This document shows positions 18,353-26,689 of a stretch of DNA of 64,000 bases, piece after piece. The position numbers and the translations under genes are program-made. The stretch spans positions 248,001 to 312,000 of the forward strand of contig NZ_JABSSU010000001.1 in NCBI RefSeq assembly GCF_013213835.1. The letters are read 5' to 3'. Within the stretch, counting starts at the first letter, position 1. The number at the start of each line of letters is the position of its first letter. The notes below the pieces were generated by a model. That model made no database searches. It saw nothing but the letters and a program-made list of their open reading frames with translations, and was not told where the DNA came from. Source of the stretch: Winogradskyella sp. Lineage in GTDB: Bacteria > Bacteroidota > Bacteroidia > Flavobacteriales > Flavobacteriaceae.

Positions 18353-19459
18353 TTAATTTAATTGATGCTTAGATAATTCTTCGTACATCTTTTTAGCAAT
18401 AACTTTTTTAGTGAAATTATTTAAAAGATATTGATAACCATTTTTTGTAAACTTATCTTGCATTGTTTTGTCATTAAGCAGTTGTGTCACCTTAATAGCA
18501 AAGTCTTTAGGGTTACCAACTTCAGCAAGTAAACCAGTTTCACCATCAACAATAACCTCTGAAACTCCACCAGCATCAGCAGCTACAATAGCGACTTTGC
18601 AAGCGTAAGATTCTAAAAGCACACCACCAGTCGGTTCGTTATTAGAGGTGAACATAAACAAATCAAATTCAGGTAAAATATCTGGTATGTCCTTTCTAAA
18701 GCCAGTAAAAATGATATGATCACTTAGACCTTTTGATTCGACATAATCTTTAATTTCTTGTTCTAGTTTTCCTTTACCTACAAGAATATATTTTGCCTTA
18801 ATTTTATTTTCTTTCACCAGTATTTCGACCGTATCGACCCAAGTATAGTGATCCTTGAATCCAGTAAATTCCGCTATATTCCCAATAAGTTTATAATCAT
18901 CAGAAATGTTGTATTCCTTGTGTAGCAATCCAGTTGCTTCTTGTTTTTTAAATTTATTAACATCGGTTACACTGCCAATAACAGTAAATCTACTATGGTC
19001 TTTAACGGCAAATTTTAAGGACTCAATAACTGGATGCGAAACACAAATGATTTTTTTAATGCCTTTATAATTGTATTTCCATTTTCTAAAGAAATTAGTA
19101 TCTACACGTTTTATGAGTGTACGACAGAGCACCAAAGGTGTTTTCATTCTAAATATAAAGGATGCTAAAACAGCAAGTGTGTGTGCTTTACTATTGTGGA
19201 TAAAAATTACCGATGCGTTTATTTCTTTAGCAATCTTTTTAAATTCTTTGGCATAGGATAAACTGTATTCTGACTTATATTCAAAAGGGATAACTTGTAA
19301 CCCCTTTTTTGCTGCGACTTTATATATCTCAGAATTAATAGGGCAAACTATCCATTGATCTTCAACATAACCTTCATCTTTAAAGGCTTCATATAAATAG
19401 ATAATTTTTTGTTCGTGACCTCTCCAAACTTTGGAAGCCGTGAATTGGATTAATCGCAT
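18353..19459 (-). CDS. Glycosyltransferase family 4 protein
   Basis: GT-B fold enzyme of 368 residues. The N-terminus (MRLIQFTASKVWRGHEQKII) carries the acceptor-domain loop. The donor half has GNIAEFTGFKDHYTWVD, YILVGKGKLEQEI and the conserved acidic motif in SNNEPTGGVLLESYACKVAI. It is the first gene of a two-gene minus-strand unit, diverging from the GT2 gene at 19570. It is only distantly like its neighbour, so this is not a recent duplication. It is likely an LPS-core or surface-glycan transferase, specificity unknown. Confidence 0.9.
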   Translation of the reverse strand: MRLIQFTASKVWRGHEQKIIYLYEAFKDEGYVEDQWIVCPINSEIYKVAAKKGLQVIPFEYKSEYSLSYAKEFKKIAKEINASVIFIHNSKAHTLAVLASFIFRMKTPLVLCRTLIKRVDTNFFRKWKYNYKGIKKIICVSHPVIESLKFAVKDHSRFTVIGSVTDVNKFKKQEATGLLHKEYNISDDYKLIGNIAEFTGFKDHYTWVDTVEILVKENKIKAKYILVGKGKLEQEIKDYVESKGLSDHIIFTGFRKDIPDILPEFDLFMFTSNNEPTGGVLLESYACKVAIVAADAGGVSEVIVDGETGLLAEVGNPKDFAIKVTQLLNDKTMQDKFTKNGYQYLLNNFTKKVIAKKMYEELSKHQLN

Positions 19460-19541
19460 AGCATTATAAATTATGAAACAAAGAAACTAAAAAAGGGTGA
19501 GATACTTTTAGGTAATTTTTTAAATCAAGTTTATAAAATTG

Positions 19542-19549
19542 TAGTTTTG
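19542..19549 (+). promoter_or_regulatory. Bacteroidota -7 box (TAGTTTTG)
   Basis: TAGTTTTG lies 20 nt upstream of the ATG at 19570. It places the transcription start near 19556, so an in-frame TTG at 19558 is unlikely to be used as the start codon. Confidence 0.5.
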
Positions 19550-19569
19550 TTGCATTATTGAATTCAAAG

Positions 19570-20367
19570 ATGAAAGCATCCTTAGTTATTTGTACTTATA
19601 ATTGGCCAGAAGCCTTAGAACTGGTTTTAAAGAGTATAATGGTTCAAAAAGAAATGCCAGAAGAAGTCATTATCGCTGATGATGGTTCTAAAGAAGAGAC
19701 TAAGAACTTAATAGAATCTTTTAAATCAAAATTAAGTATTCCTTTACACCATGTGTGGCAAGAAGACAAAGGGTGGCGTAAATCTATTATTCTTAATAAG
19801 GCTATAGCTAATGCTAAAGGTGAGTATATCATTCAGATAGATGGGGATTGTATTTTACACAGCTCCTTTGTAAAGGATCATTTACGCTATGCCAGAAGAG
19901 GTGTTTACCTATCAGGAAGTCGAGTAAATATTCAAGAATCATTTTTAGTTACATTGTTTAAAAAACAAAAAATTAGTTTCAATTTTTTAAGTAGAGGTAT
20001 AAAAAAAAGAGGTAGAGCTTTACACTTACCGTTATTGAGTAAGTTCTATAAAGAAAAGGATGGATTTAACCGAAAAAATAGGGGTTGCAATACATCATTT
20101 CATAGAGATGATTTTATAGCAGTTAATGGTTATAATGATGATTTTTTTGGTTGGGGAAGAGAAGATTCTGAATTGGGTAGAAGATTCCATAATTATGGAT
20201 TAAAAAATAGAAAGCTAAAGAATATTGCTATAGTTTACCATATATATCATTATGTAAAGCCTAAAGATGGTTTAGATAAGAATCATCAATTAGAAATGGA
20301 GGCAAAGAATAATAAAACAGTTTGGTGCGATAACGGTATTAACAAGTATTTAAATGAAACTATCTAA
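19570..20367 (+). CDS. Glycosyltransferase family 2 protein (first of three paralogues)
   Basis: GT-A fold enzyme of 265 residues. Landmarks: LVICTYNWPEALELVL at the N-terminus, IIADDGS for nucleotide binding, HVWQEDKGWRKSIILNKAI, QIDGDC as the DxD metal motif, and a C-terminal galactosyltransferase-like segment (GWGREDSELGRR). It is clearly related along its whole length to the GT2 proteins at 21923 and 22750. Start chosen at ATG 19570 from the promoter position. The last codons overlap the Kdo-kinase-like gene by 14 bp, so the two are coupled. Probably adds a sugar in LPS core assembly. Confidence 0.9.
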   Translation: MKASLVICTYNWPEALELVLKSIMVQKEMPEEVIIADDGSKEETKNLIESFKSKLSIPLHHVWQEDKGWRKSIILNKAIANAKGEYIIQIDGDCILHSSFVKDHLRYARRGVYLSGSRVNIQESFLVTLFKKQKISFNFLSRGIKKRGRALHLPLLSKFYKEKDGFNRKNRGCNTSFHRDDFIAVNGYNDDFFGWGREDSELGRRFHNYGLKNRKLKNIAIVYHIYHYVKPKDGLDKNHQLEMEAKNNKTVWCDNGINKYLNETI

Positions 20368-21118
20368 AAAGATTCATGAGGATTTTAAGGATGAAGTATC
20401 TTTCTTAGATAACATCATTTCAAAATTTGAAACTGAAGGAACTCCATTTGGAAATCAAGATAGAAATTCTTTGAAGTTATTCGATCTAAATGGAATGACT
20501 CTGAATGTTAAGTCGTTTAGAGTTCCTAATGCTATCAATAAGTTTGTATATCGATTTTTTAGAAAAAGTAAAGCACAGCGATCTTTTGAATATGCCAAAA
20601 AACTTATGGAACTTGGTATTGGTACACCACAACCAATTGCTTTTTATGAATATTTAAAGCCCTTTTCATTTTACAAGAGTTATTATATAAGTATTCAACA
20701 AGAGTGTGATTTAACCTATAGAGAACTTACTAAGGATTTTGATTATCCAAAACATGAAGAAATTCTAAGAGCTTTTACCAGATTTACATTTCAATTGCAT
20801 GAAAGAGAGGTTCATTTTTTAGATCACTCACCAGGAAATACCTTAATAAAAAAAGAAAATGAGGGTTATACATTCTTTCTTGTAGATCTCAATAGAATGG
20901 AGTTTAGAGCTTTAGATTTTAACGAGCGTATTAAGAACTTTGCTAAGTTAACTATTCATAAATCTTTGGTTGAGGTAATGAGCGATGAGTATGCTAAATG
21001 TATTGGTAAAGACTTTGATACCGTATTCTCGCTAATGTGGCGATATACACAAGAGTTTCAAGAGCGTTATCAAAGAAAGCGAAGATTAAAGAAAAAACTT
21101 AAGTTCAGGAAGAAGTAG
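20354..21118 (+). CDS. Lipopolysaccharide kinase (Kdo kinase/InaA family)-like protein
   Basis: Soluble protein of 254 residues with a eukaryotic-like kinase core: LNVKSF (K53) as the ATP-binding lysine, the catalytic loop HFLDHSPGN (residues 154-162, with D157 and N162) and VDLNRM (178-183) in the place of DFG. The family includes KdkA, WaaP and InaA, which phosphorylate Kdo or heptose of the inner LPS core. The location among glycosyltransferases supports the core-phosphorylation role. The C-terminus is strongly basic (RKRRLKKKLKFRKK). It overlaps the upstream GT2 gene by 14 bp and the convergent GT2 gene by 14 bp. Confidence 0.85.
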   Translation: MKLSKKIHEDFKDEVSFLDNIISKFETEGTPFGNQDRNSLKLFDLNGMTLNVKSFRVPNAINKFVYRFFRKSKAQRSFEYAKKLMELGIGTPQPIAFYEYLKPFSFYKSYYISIQQECDLTYRELTKDFDYPKHEEILRAFTRFTFQLHEREVHFLDHSPGNTLIKKENEGYTFFLVDLNRMEFRALDFNERIKNFAKLTIHKSLVEVMSDEYAKCIGKDFDTVFSLMWRYTQEFQERYQRKRRLKKKLKFRKK

Positions 21119-21881
21119 TTTTCGCCGAAGATTTATAAAGTGCTCTTAGTTTTTTGTATTTCAAGAATGTGATCTTTCCTGTTTGATAACAAATTCTAAA
21201 ACCGTTTTTTCCATCTAAAAACCCTAATCGTAGGATAAAGGCTTTAAAAAATGCCCAGCTTGGGTTCCATGTAAGTTTTAGTATAGAAGCTGTTTTCCCT
21301 TCATCAAAATAGGCCTTGGCAGCAATCGAAGAAAAATACTCAGATTTATCATCCATTTCCTTGTAGGTCTGATATGTCCAGTGCAAGATATCACCTTCTA
21401 AATGCCCAACCTTAGCTTTTATATTGTTTAACTGCACATAATCATGCGGATTTATGCCTGTCCATTTGGCTTTAGTTTTATCAAAAACACGCAATTTCCT
21501 ATTAGGATACCAGTCTGAATATTTAATCCATTGGCCGCAAAAATTATTGAGTCTGTTGGCAAAATAGCCATCAAATTCCCAATTAGTCTTTAGTTGAAGT
21601 ATAGATTTTTGAAGTGTTTCAGATAATGCTTCATCACCATCTAGTGAGACAACATAATTATAAGAAGCTTGGTCTAAAGCAAAATTCTTTTGTTCTATAT
21701 AGCCTAAGAATTTCTGTTCAATAAAAGTAACATTAAACGATTCACAAATTACTTTGGTATTATCTGTTGAGAACGAATCAACGACTATAATCTCATCTAC
21801 AACATCGTTTAAAGAATGTAGACATCTTTCAATATTTCGTTCTTCATTATAGGTTATAATGACGCCAGATAGTTTTAACAT
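21105..21881 (-). CDS. Glycosyltransferase family 2, WaaE/KdtX-like
   Basis: GT-A enzyme of 258 residues: SGVIITYNEERNIERCL at the N-terminus, VVDSFSTDNT, and VSLDGDEAL as the DxD motif. The middle and C-terminal parts (KLRVFDKTKAKWTG.NPHD, GDILHWTYQTYKEMDDKSEY) match the subgroup that contains LPS-core glucosyltransferases of the WaaE/KdtX type. This subgroup often lies next to core kinase genes, as here. It is convergent with the kinase gene and overlaps its end. Exact sugar not determinable. Confidence 0.88.
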   Translation of the reverse strand: MLKLSGVIITYNEERNIERCLHSLNDVVDEIIVVDSFSTDNTKVICESFNVTFIEQKFLGYIEQKNFALDQASYNYVVSLDGDEALSETLQKSILQLKTNWEFDGYFANRLNNFCGQWIKYSDWYPNRKLRVFDKTKAKWTGINPHDYVQLNNIKAKVGHLEGDILHWTYQTYKEMDDKSEYFSSIAAKAYFDEGKTASILKLTWNPSWAFFKAFILRLGFLDGKNGFRICYQTGKITFLKYKKLRALYKSSAKTTSS

Positions 21882-21909
21882 TGTTGTAAATTCAATGTGG
21901 TAAAAATAG

Positions 21910-21917
21910 TATTTTTG
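21910..21917 (+). promoter_or_regulatory. Bacteroidota -7 box (TATTTTTG) close to a start codon
   Basis: TATTTTTG with 5 nt between its last G and the ATG at 21923. A GTG at 21917 is in frame but overlaps the box itself, so it is rejected as the start. Confidence 0.5.
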
Positions 21918-21922
21918 TGCTT

Positions 21923-22750
21923 ATGCAATTAGGCCCAAAAGCAACCGTAATAATTAGTACTTATAATCAACCAAAGTGGTTAGAATTAGTATTGCACAGC
22001 TACAATTTACAAACTATAAAAGATTTTGAAATCGTTATTGCAGATGATGGGTCAACTGACAACACTAAACAAGTTATTGATGATTTCAAAATCAGTTCTC
22101 AGTTAAAAGTAACCCATGTTTGGCAAGAGGATGACGGTTTTCAAAAAACAAAAATTTTAAACAAGGCCATTGTAGCTTCAAATTCAGATTACATTATTTT
22201 TACTGATGGTGATTGCATTGCAAGAAATGACTTTATTGAAACACATTTACGATTAAGAAAAGAGAATTCTGCACTTTCTGGTGGATACTACAAGCTAACT
22301 GAGACGATATCTAATATTATAGATAAAGATATCATTACAGCACAGAAATGTTTTGATAAAACTTGGCTTATTAAAAATAGACAACCGAAGTCCTTTAAGA
22401 TGAATAAGCTTTCAAAATCTAGTTTTAAAACTAATCTTTTGAATAAAATAACAACTACAAAAGCGACATTTGATGGCATGAATGTGTCATGCTGGAAAAC
22501 CGATATCTTGGCTGTTAATGGTTTTGATGAACGTATGAAATATGGCGGTGAGGATAGAGAAGTTGGTGAACGAATGATGAATAACGGAATAAAGTTTAAA
22601 CAGATTAGATATAGTGCGATTTGTGTACATTTGCATCACGAGAGACCTTATAAACAAGAAGAGGCTGAATTTTTTAATAGGCAATTGAGAACAGCTACAA
22701 AAAGGAATAACACTGTTTGGTCTACATTCGGAATTAAAAAAGATGATTAA
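21923..22750 (+). CDS. Glycosyltransferase family 2 protein (second paralogue)
   Basis: GT-A enzyme of 275 residues. TVIISTYNQPKWLELVL and IADDGSTDNT (D41/D42) bind the nucleotide sugar; HVWQEDDGFQKTKILNKAI and FTDGDCIA (DxD at 95-97) follow; the C-terminal part carries GFDERMKYGGEDREVGERM, a galactosyltransferase-like acceptor segment. It shares this layout with the genes at 19570 and 22750, and is closest to the latter. Its stop overlaps the next ATG by one base (TAATG). Likely LPS-core or O-glycan assembly. Confidence 0.9.
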   Translation: MQLGPKATVIISTYNQPKWLELVLHSYNLQTIKDFEIVIADDGSTDNTKQVIDDFKISSQLKVTHVWQEDDGFQKTKILNKAIVASNSDYIIFTDGDCIARNDFIETHLRLRKENSALSGGYYKLTETISNIIDKDIITAQKCFDKTWLIKNRQPKSFKMNKLSKSSFKTNLLNKITTTKATFDGMNVSCWKTDILAVNGFDERMKYGGEDREVGERMMNNGIKFKQIRYSAICVHLHHERPYKQEEAEFFNRQLRTATKRNNTVWSTFGIKKDD

Positions 22751-23583
22751 TGCAAAGACCTAAGATTTCAATAATAATAAGTACATATAATTCTGAAGCT
22801 TGGTTAGAAAAAGTGATGTGGAGTTATGAGGCCCAGACTTATAAAAATTTCGAGATGGTGATTGCAGATGATGGTTCAAAACAGCCAACATTTGATCTTA
22901 TTGAGCAGATGAAATTTAAAGTTAGCTATCCAATTATTCACGTATGGCATGAAGATAATGGTTTTCAAAAATCTCAGATTTTAAATAAGGCTATACAGTC
23001 ATGCAATGCAGATTATATTTTAATGAGTGATGGAGATTGTATTGCAAGAAAGGATTATGTAGAGGTGCATTTAAATGAAAGTGAAGAAGGCTATTTTTTG
23101 TCCGGAGGTTATTTTATGTTACCTATGCATATTTCAGAACTCATAACTAAAGAAGATATTTTATCACAGCGTTGTTTTGATGTGAAATGGTTAAAATCTC
23201 ATGGATTAACATCATCTTTTAAAAACAATAAATTAACTTCTACCGGTCTAAAACGAAAGGTTCTTAATGCTATTACACCAACAAATGCCAGTTGGAATGG
23301 TCATAATGCTTCAGGCTGGAAAAAAGATATTCTCGCCATTAATGGTTTTGATGAGCGCATGCAATATGGTGGACAAGATAGAGAATTGGGAGAACGATTA
23401 TTTAATTATGGTTTAAAGTCTAAGCAGATAAGATATAGTGCTATTTGTTTGCATTTAGATCATCCTAGAGGTTATAAAACACAAGAATCCATTGATAAAA
23501 ATCTAGCCATTAGAGCCACTACAAAAAGCGATAGACTTAAGTGGACTGATTATGGAATAGAAAAATCTAAAACTTCAGATTAA
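22750..23583 (+). CDS. Glycosyltransferase family 2 protein (third paralogue)
   Basis: GT-A enzyme of 277 residues with the same motif order as the previous gene: ISIIISTYNSEAWLEKVM, IADDGSKQPT, HVWHEDNGFQKSQILNKAI, MSDGDCIARKDYVEVHL, then GFDERMQYGGQDRELGERL. The pair with 21923 is a tandem duplication that has diverged enough to have separate acceptors. The ATG overlaps the previous stop by one base. The 3' end overlaps the convergent glycosyltransferase gene at 23567 by 17 bp. Confidence 0.9.
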   Translation: MQRPKISIIISTYNSEAWLEKVMWSYEAQTYKNFEMVIADDGSKQPTFDLIEQMKFKVSYPIIHVWHEDNGFQKSQILNKAIQSCNADYILMSDGDCIARKDYVEVHLNESEEGYFLSGGYFMLPMHISELITKEDILSQRCFDVKWLKSHGLTSSFKNNKLTSTGLKRKVLNAITPTNASWNGHNASGWKKDILAINGFDERMQYGGQDRELGERLFNYGLKSKQIRYSAICLHLDHPRGYKTQESIDKNLAIRATTKSDRLKWTDYGIEKSKTSD

Positions 23584-24388
23584 AGTAGTCGCAGAGTTGT
23601 TGCCACTGCGTGCGATTATAATCTTGTTTGTTATTAATCTTTTTAAGAGATACCTTCTGTGTAAAAGCAATTGGAATTGGTTCTGGTTTTTCAATTTTTG
23701 AAGGCATACTCATAGTACCATTGAGTAAAGCCATTGCTTTAAACCACAAATCATCACTTTTTGGTGCTAATTTATTTATCAGATCAATATCATTATACTG
23801 CTTGTATAATGCATTGGGTGGATAAAGCACTAAAAACGCACCAACCGGTGAATACAAATTTTTATTATGTGTTTTTCCTTTTTTATAAAAAGGCCAATTT
23901 AAATAAGGAAGAACTTCACCATTATCATCATAAGTTATACATCGGCATCTATTACCGATCACTACATTAGGGTTTTCTAGATGTTCTTTGTATAACTGAG
24001 AAATACTTGTAGGTTCATAAATTAAATCATCATCGCAGGTGATGATGATGTCATTGGGAAAAGTATCTATGCTGTGAATCAGTTTACGGTGAGAAAATGT
24101 ATATGGTGAATACCGAACTTCAAAAGTATCTCCAATAAGTTTCTTTAATTTCTTCGGAATTTTACCTTCATAACTGTCATTTAACCAGAGCACAACTTTT
24201 TTTGGCAACACATTTTGGTTGAGAATACTTCGAATAGTTAAATGTAAGGTTCCAATTCTTGAAGGAATTGTTGTAAGTGAGACAATTACAGGAATACGTT
24301 CTTTTGTGTCTTCTTTAAATGAAGACACTGGTTTTAAAGAGAGTTTAAGACTATGATAAAGTGATGAAGGAAGTTCAGAAATTTTCAT
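23567..24388 (-). CDS. GT-A fold glycosyltransferase-like protein
   Basis: Protein of 273 residues. IPVIVSLTTIPSRIGTLHLT near residues 32-51, then VVLWLND, then TCDDDLIY (D119-D121) as the metal-binding acidic cluster, and a C-terminal SDDLWFKAMAL segment. The pattern fits a glycosyltransferase with a GT-A fold that is not a classical GT2. Its start overlaps the stop of the GT9 gene by one base, so the two are coupled. Role in surface glycan synthesis is inferred from context. Confidence 0.78.
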   Translation of the reverse strand: MKISELPSSLYHSLKLSLKPVSSFKEDTKERIPVIVSLTTIPSRIGTLHLTIRSILNQNVLPKKVVLWLNDSYEGKIPKKLKKLIGDTFEVRYSPYTFSHRKLIHSIDTFPNDIIITCDDDLIYEPTSISQLYKEHLENPNVVIGNRCRCITYDDNGEVLPYLNWPFYKKGKTHNKNLYSPVGAFLVLYPPNALYKQYNDIDLINKLAPKSDDLWFKAMALLNGTMSMPSKIEKPEPIPIAFTQKVSLKKINNKQDYNRTQWQQLCDYFNLKF

Positions 24389-25446
24389 TATTCGATAATA
24401 TGGTCCAAATATACTTCGAGTTGGTCTTTAAAATAATCAAATTCAAATAAATTATAGAAATGTTCAACCTTGCTTTTAATTGTTTTTAAATTATTTGCTT
24501 CGTAAATCTCAGGTTTATAGTCTTTGAGATGCACAGCAATGTGAGTTTTATTATCAGTTGCCGTATTCCAAGATGTTTTTCTAATCCAAGGTGAGAAAAA
24601 GGTAAATGTTGGGATATTAATGGCTTTAGCCATGTTTACAGCGCCACCTTCATTACCTATTAATGTATTACACTGACTTGTCAGTGCAATAAAATCTCTC
24701 AAGTTTTTAGCATATATATCTAAAAAAATATGCGCTTGAGTATTTTTTTTGGTTTTCTTGTATACGCTTAAAGCCTGATTTTTTTGATTTGGGATATAGT
24801 TGAAAAGTATTTGACTTTTGGTTTTACTCACAATAAAATCTAGAACTTTAACCATGTATTCATTTGGATAGGTTTTATTATCTGAACTTCCAAAAAGACT
24901 TATCATTATAATAGGTGTTTCAAGATTTAGACCGTTGGAACTTAGAAACTCTTTTGCATTTTGAATTTCTTCTTCTTTTAAATAAATTTTAGGTCTGATT
25001 ACTTCTGAAGAAATGCCTATTGGCTTTAATAAGTTTAACCTGCTTTTAATGGCTCTTTCGCCTTCATTGGCTTTCCATTCCGATTTAACAAGATGATTAT
25101 AGTATAATGACACAAACGACTTATAAGTAGATATTCTGGTTTTAGCACCAGAAAATAACGTAATTATTTGACTACTTAATTTGGCATACACATCTATAAC
25201 AGCATCATATTTTTCTTTCCTAATTTGTTTAGCTAACCCGATCAGCTTCAACGTATTCTTTTCATGCTCAGGTGTAAAAAAAACAAATTTATCTATATAT
25301 GGATTATTTTCAACTACAGGATAAGTATGAGAGTTTAATAAGTAATGCAATTCATAATCAGCATGTTTTTCTTTAATGGCTTCAAACAAGATACTTGTTG
25401 CCAAAACATCACCAATCATTTTTTGTTGAATTATTAAAACTTTCAT
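24388..25446 (-). CDS. Glycosyltransferase family 9 (heptosyltransferase-like)
   Basis: GT-B enzyme of 352 residues. The start MKVLIIQQKMIGDVLATSIL is typical of the family, as are the central GSSDNKTYPNEYMVKVLDFI and the donor-side motif TLIGNEGGAVNMAKAINIPT (residues ~260-279). Heptosyltransferases of this family extend the inner LPS core from ADP-heptose. Bacteroidota often use other sugars, so the donor is left open. It is the first gene of the two-gene minus-strand unit closing the LPS-like cluster. Confidence 0.9.
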   Translation of the reverse strand: MKVLIIQQKMIGDVLATSILFEAIKEKHADYELHYLLNSHTYPVVENNPYIDKFVFFTPEHEKNTLKLIGLAKQIRKEKYDAVIDVYAKLSSQIITLFSGAKTRISTYKSFVSLYYNHLVKSEWKANEGERAIKSRLNLLKPIGISSEVIRPKIYLKEEEIQNAKEFLSSNGLNLETPIIMISLFGSSDNKTYPNEYMVKVLDFIVSKTKSQILFNYIPNQKNQALSVYKKTKKNTQAHIFLDIYAKNLRDFIALTSQCNTLIGNEGGAVNMAKAINIPTFTFFSPWIRKTSWNTATDNKTHIAVHLKDYKPEIYEANNLKTIKSKVEHFYNLFEFDYFKDQLEVYLDHIIE

Positions 25447-25521
25447 CTGTTTTTAAAATAGTAATCCCAAAGTCTAAAATACAAGAATTTGGGATTTGAC
25501 TACTTTTTATTTCAATAAGAA

Positions 25522-26337
25522 TTATACAGCTACATTGTACTCACGTAAAGCATCGTTTAGGGATGTTTTCTTATCTGTACTTTCTTTACGTTTACCAATA
25601 ATTAAAGCACACGGTACTTGATATTCACCAGCTGCAAATTTCTTGGTATAACTTCCAGGAATTACAACAGAACGCGCTGGTACAACACCTTTCATTTCAA
25701 CCGGTTCATCTCCTGTAACATCTATAATTTTTGTACTCATTGTAAGCACAACATTAGCACCAAGTACTGCTTCTTTTTCTACTCTTACACCTTCAACCAC
25801 AATACATCTACTACCAATAAATGCCCCATCTTCAATAATAACCGGTGCCGCTTGGAGAGGCTCTAAAACACCTCCAATACCAACACCACCAGAGAGGTGA
25901 ACATTTTTACCGATTTGTGCACAACTACCAACAGTTGCCCAAGTGTCTACCATAGTGCCTTCATCAACATATGCGCCAATATTTACATAACTAGGCATCA
26001 AAATTACACCTTTTGAGATATAAGCTCCGTGTCTTGCAACTGCATGAGGTACAACTCTAATTCCCTTGTCTTCATAGTTGCGTTTTAAAGGAATTTTATC
26101 ATGATATTCAAAAATGCCAACTTCAAATGTTTCCATTTTTTGAATAGGGAAATATAAGACCACAGCTTTTTTTACCCATTCGTTCACCTGCCATCCATCG
26201 TCTGTTGGTTGAGCTACTCTTAAAGAGCCTTCATCAATTAGATTAATCACATTTCTAATCGCATCAATTGTCGTTTGATCTGTTAGTAATGATCTATCAT
26301 TCCATGCGTTTTCTATAATCGTTTGAAGTTGTTCCAT
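25522..26337 (-). CDS. dapD: 2,3,4,5-tetrahydropyridine-2,6-dicarboxylate N-succinyltransferase
   Basis: Protein of 271 residues. It transfers succinyl from succinyl-CoA in the lysine/meso-diaminopimelate pathway that feeds peptidoglycan. The body is a left-handed beta-helix of hexapeptide repeats (GAYVDEGTMVDTWATVGS, GGVGIGGVLEPLQA). The N-terminus MEQLQTIIENAW closely matches known DapD starts, which fixes the ATG at 26337. An in-frame TTG at 26361 overlaps the -7 box and is rejected. It is a single gene on the minus strand, the neighbours being LPS genes behind and a non-coding stretch ahead. Confidence 0.96.
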   Translation of the reverse strand: MEQLQTIIENAWNDRSLLTDQTTIDAIRNVINLIDEGSLRVAQPTDDGWQVNEWVKKAVVLYFPIQKMETFEVGIFEYHDKIPLKRNYEDKGIRVVPHAVARHGAYISKGVILMPSYVNIGAYVDEGTMVDTWATVGSCAQIGKNVHLSGGVGIGGVLEPLQAAPVIIEDGAFIGSRCIVVEGVRVEKEAVLGANVVLTMSTKIIDVTGDEPVEMKGVVPARSVVIPGSYTKKFAAGEYQVPCALIIGKRKESTDKKTSLNDALREYNVAV

Positions 26338-26358
26338 AGTAGTTTTCAAAATTTTTGT

Positions 26359-26366
26359 CAAAGATA
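26359..26366 (-). promoter_or_regulatory. Bacteroidota -7 box (TATCTTTG) for dapD
   Basis: TATCTTTG on the minus strand, 21 nt before the dapD ATG at 26337. Confidence 0.5.
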
Positions 26367-26404
26367 AGTTCTTGTTTAGGCAACTAAAAAAAAAATTTTC
26401 AAAA

Positions 26405-26535
26405 TGTGACTTATATAAAAATTAGGTGTCATATAGGTGTTAAAGGCAACGATATTTATATTATATCGAAGGTTTTAATTAATAGCTAATTTTAGAAACC
26501 TCTCTTCCCCAATGTAAGAGAGGTTTTCTTTTTTT
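26405..26535 (+). ncRNA. Candidate small RNA or leader element, copy A
   Basis: The element opens with TGTGACTT (26405), has GTGTCA exactly 21 nt later (26426), the 16-mer TAATTAATAGCTAATT at 26476-26491, and ends in a hairpin with T-tract (26496-26535). The same parts recur in the same order in copy B 138 nt downstream, with the TGTGACTT-to-GTGTCA spacing kept. Conserved blocks with a variable middle and a changed hairpin sequence suggest an RNA or protein-bound element rather than a chance repeat. The family is not recognised and transcription is inferred only from the terminator. Confidence 0.4.
26496..26535 (+). terminator. Rho-independent terminator of element A
   Basis: AAACCTCTCT (26496-26505) pairs with AGAGAGGTTT (26517-26526), followed by a T-rich run to 26535. 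It is oriented for plus-strand transcription. Confidence 0.75.
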
Positions 26536-26542
26536 AATGATT

Positions 26543-26671
26543 TGTGACTTTTTTAAAAAGTACGTGTCAAATGAATAATTAAACGATTGATTTATTTAAA
26601 GAGGGAAATAATTCAAAATTTAATTAATAGCTAATTATTTAAGCGCTTCCTTGGCGGGGAGCGCTTTTTTT
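26543..26671 (+). ncRNA. Candidate small RNA or leader element, copy B
   Basis: TGTGACTT at 26543, GTGTCA at 26564 (again 21 nt apart), TAATTAATAGCTAATT at 26621-26636, then a terminator hairpin. The first block here is itself an inverted repeat (ACTTTTTT/AAAAAGT). The end of the element lies 5 bp before the -7 box of ruvX, so its terminator sits in the region upstream of the ruvX promoter. Confidence 0.4.
26641..26671 (+). terminator. Rho-independent terminator of element B
   Basis: AAGCGCTTCC (26641-26650) pairs with GGGAGCGCTT (26657-26666) with one G-T wobble and a 6-nt loop, followed by a run of T to 26671. Confidence 0.75.
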
Positions 26672-26675
26672 GATT

Positions 26676-26683
26676 TACATTTG
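26676..26683 (+). promoter_or_regulatory. Bacteroidota -7 box (TACATTTG) for ruvX
   Basis: TACATTTG with 6 nt between its last G and the ruvX ATG at 26690. A TTG at 26651 is in frame but lies in the terminator loop, upstream of this box, so it cannot be the start of a transcript made here. Confidence 0.55.
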
Positions 26684-26689
26684 CAGTAT

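Larger units (their letters stand above)
26338..26689. other. 352-bp gene-free stretch between dapD and ruvX
   Basis: This region holds, in order: the dapD promoter (26359-26366), a first non-coding element with terminator (26405-26535), a second related element with terminator (26543-26671), and the ruvX -7 box (26676-26683). I saw no credible short ORF: the ATG and GTG triplets in it run into stops within a few codons. Confidence 0.8.

Noticed and set aside
26651..26689. Upstream TTG start for ruvX
   Set aside because: It lies in the loop of a terminator and upstream of the ruvX promoter box.
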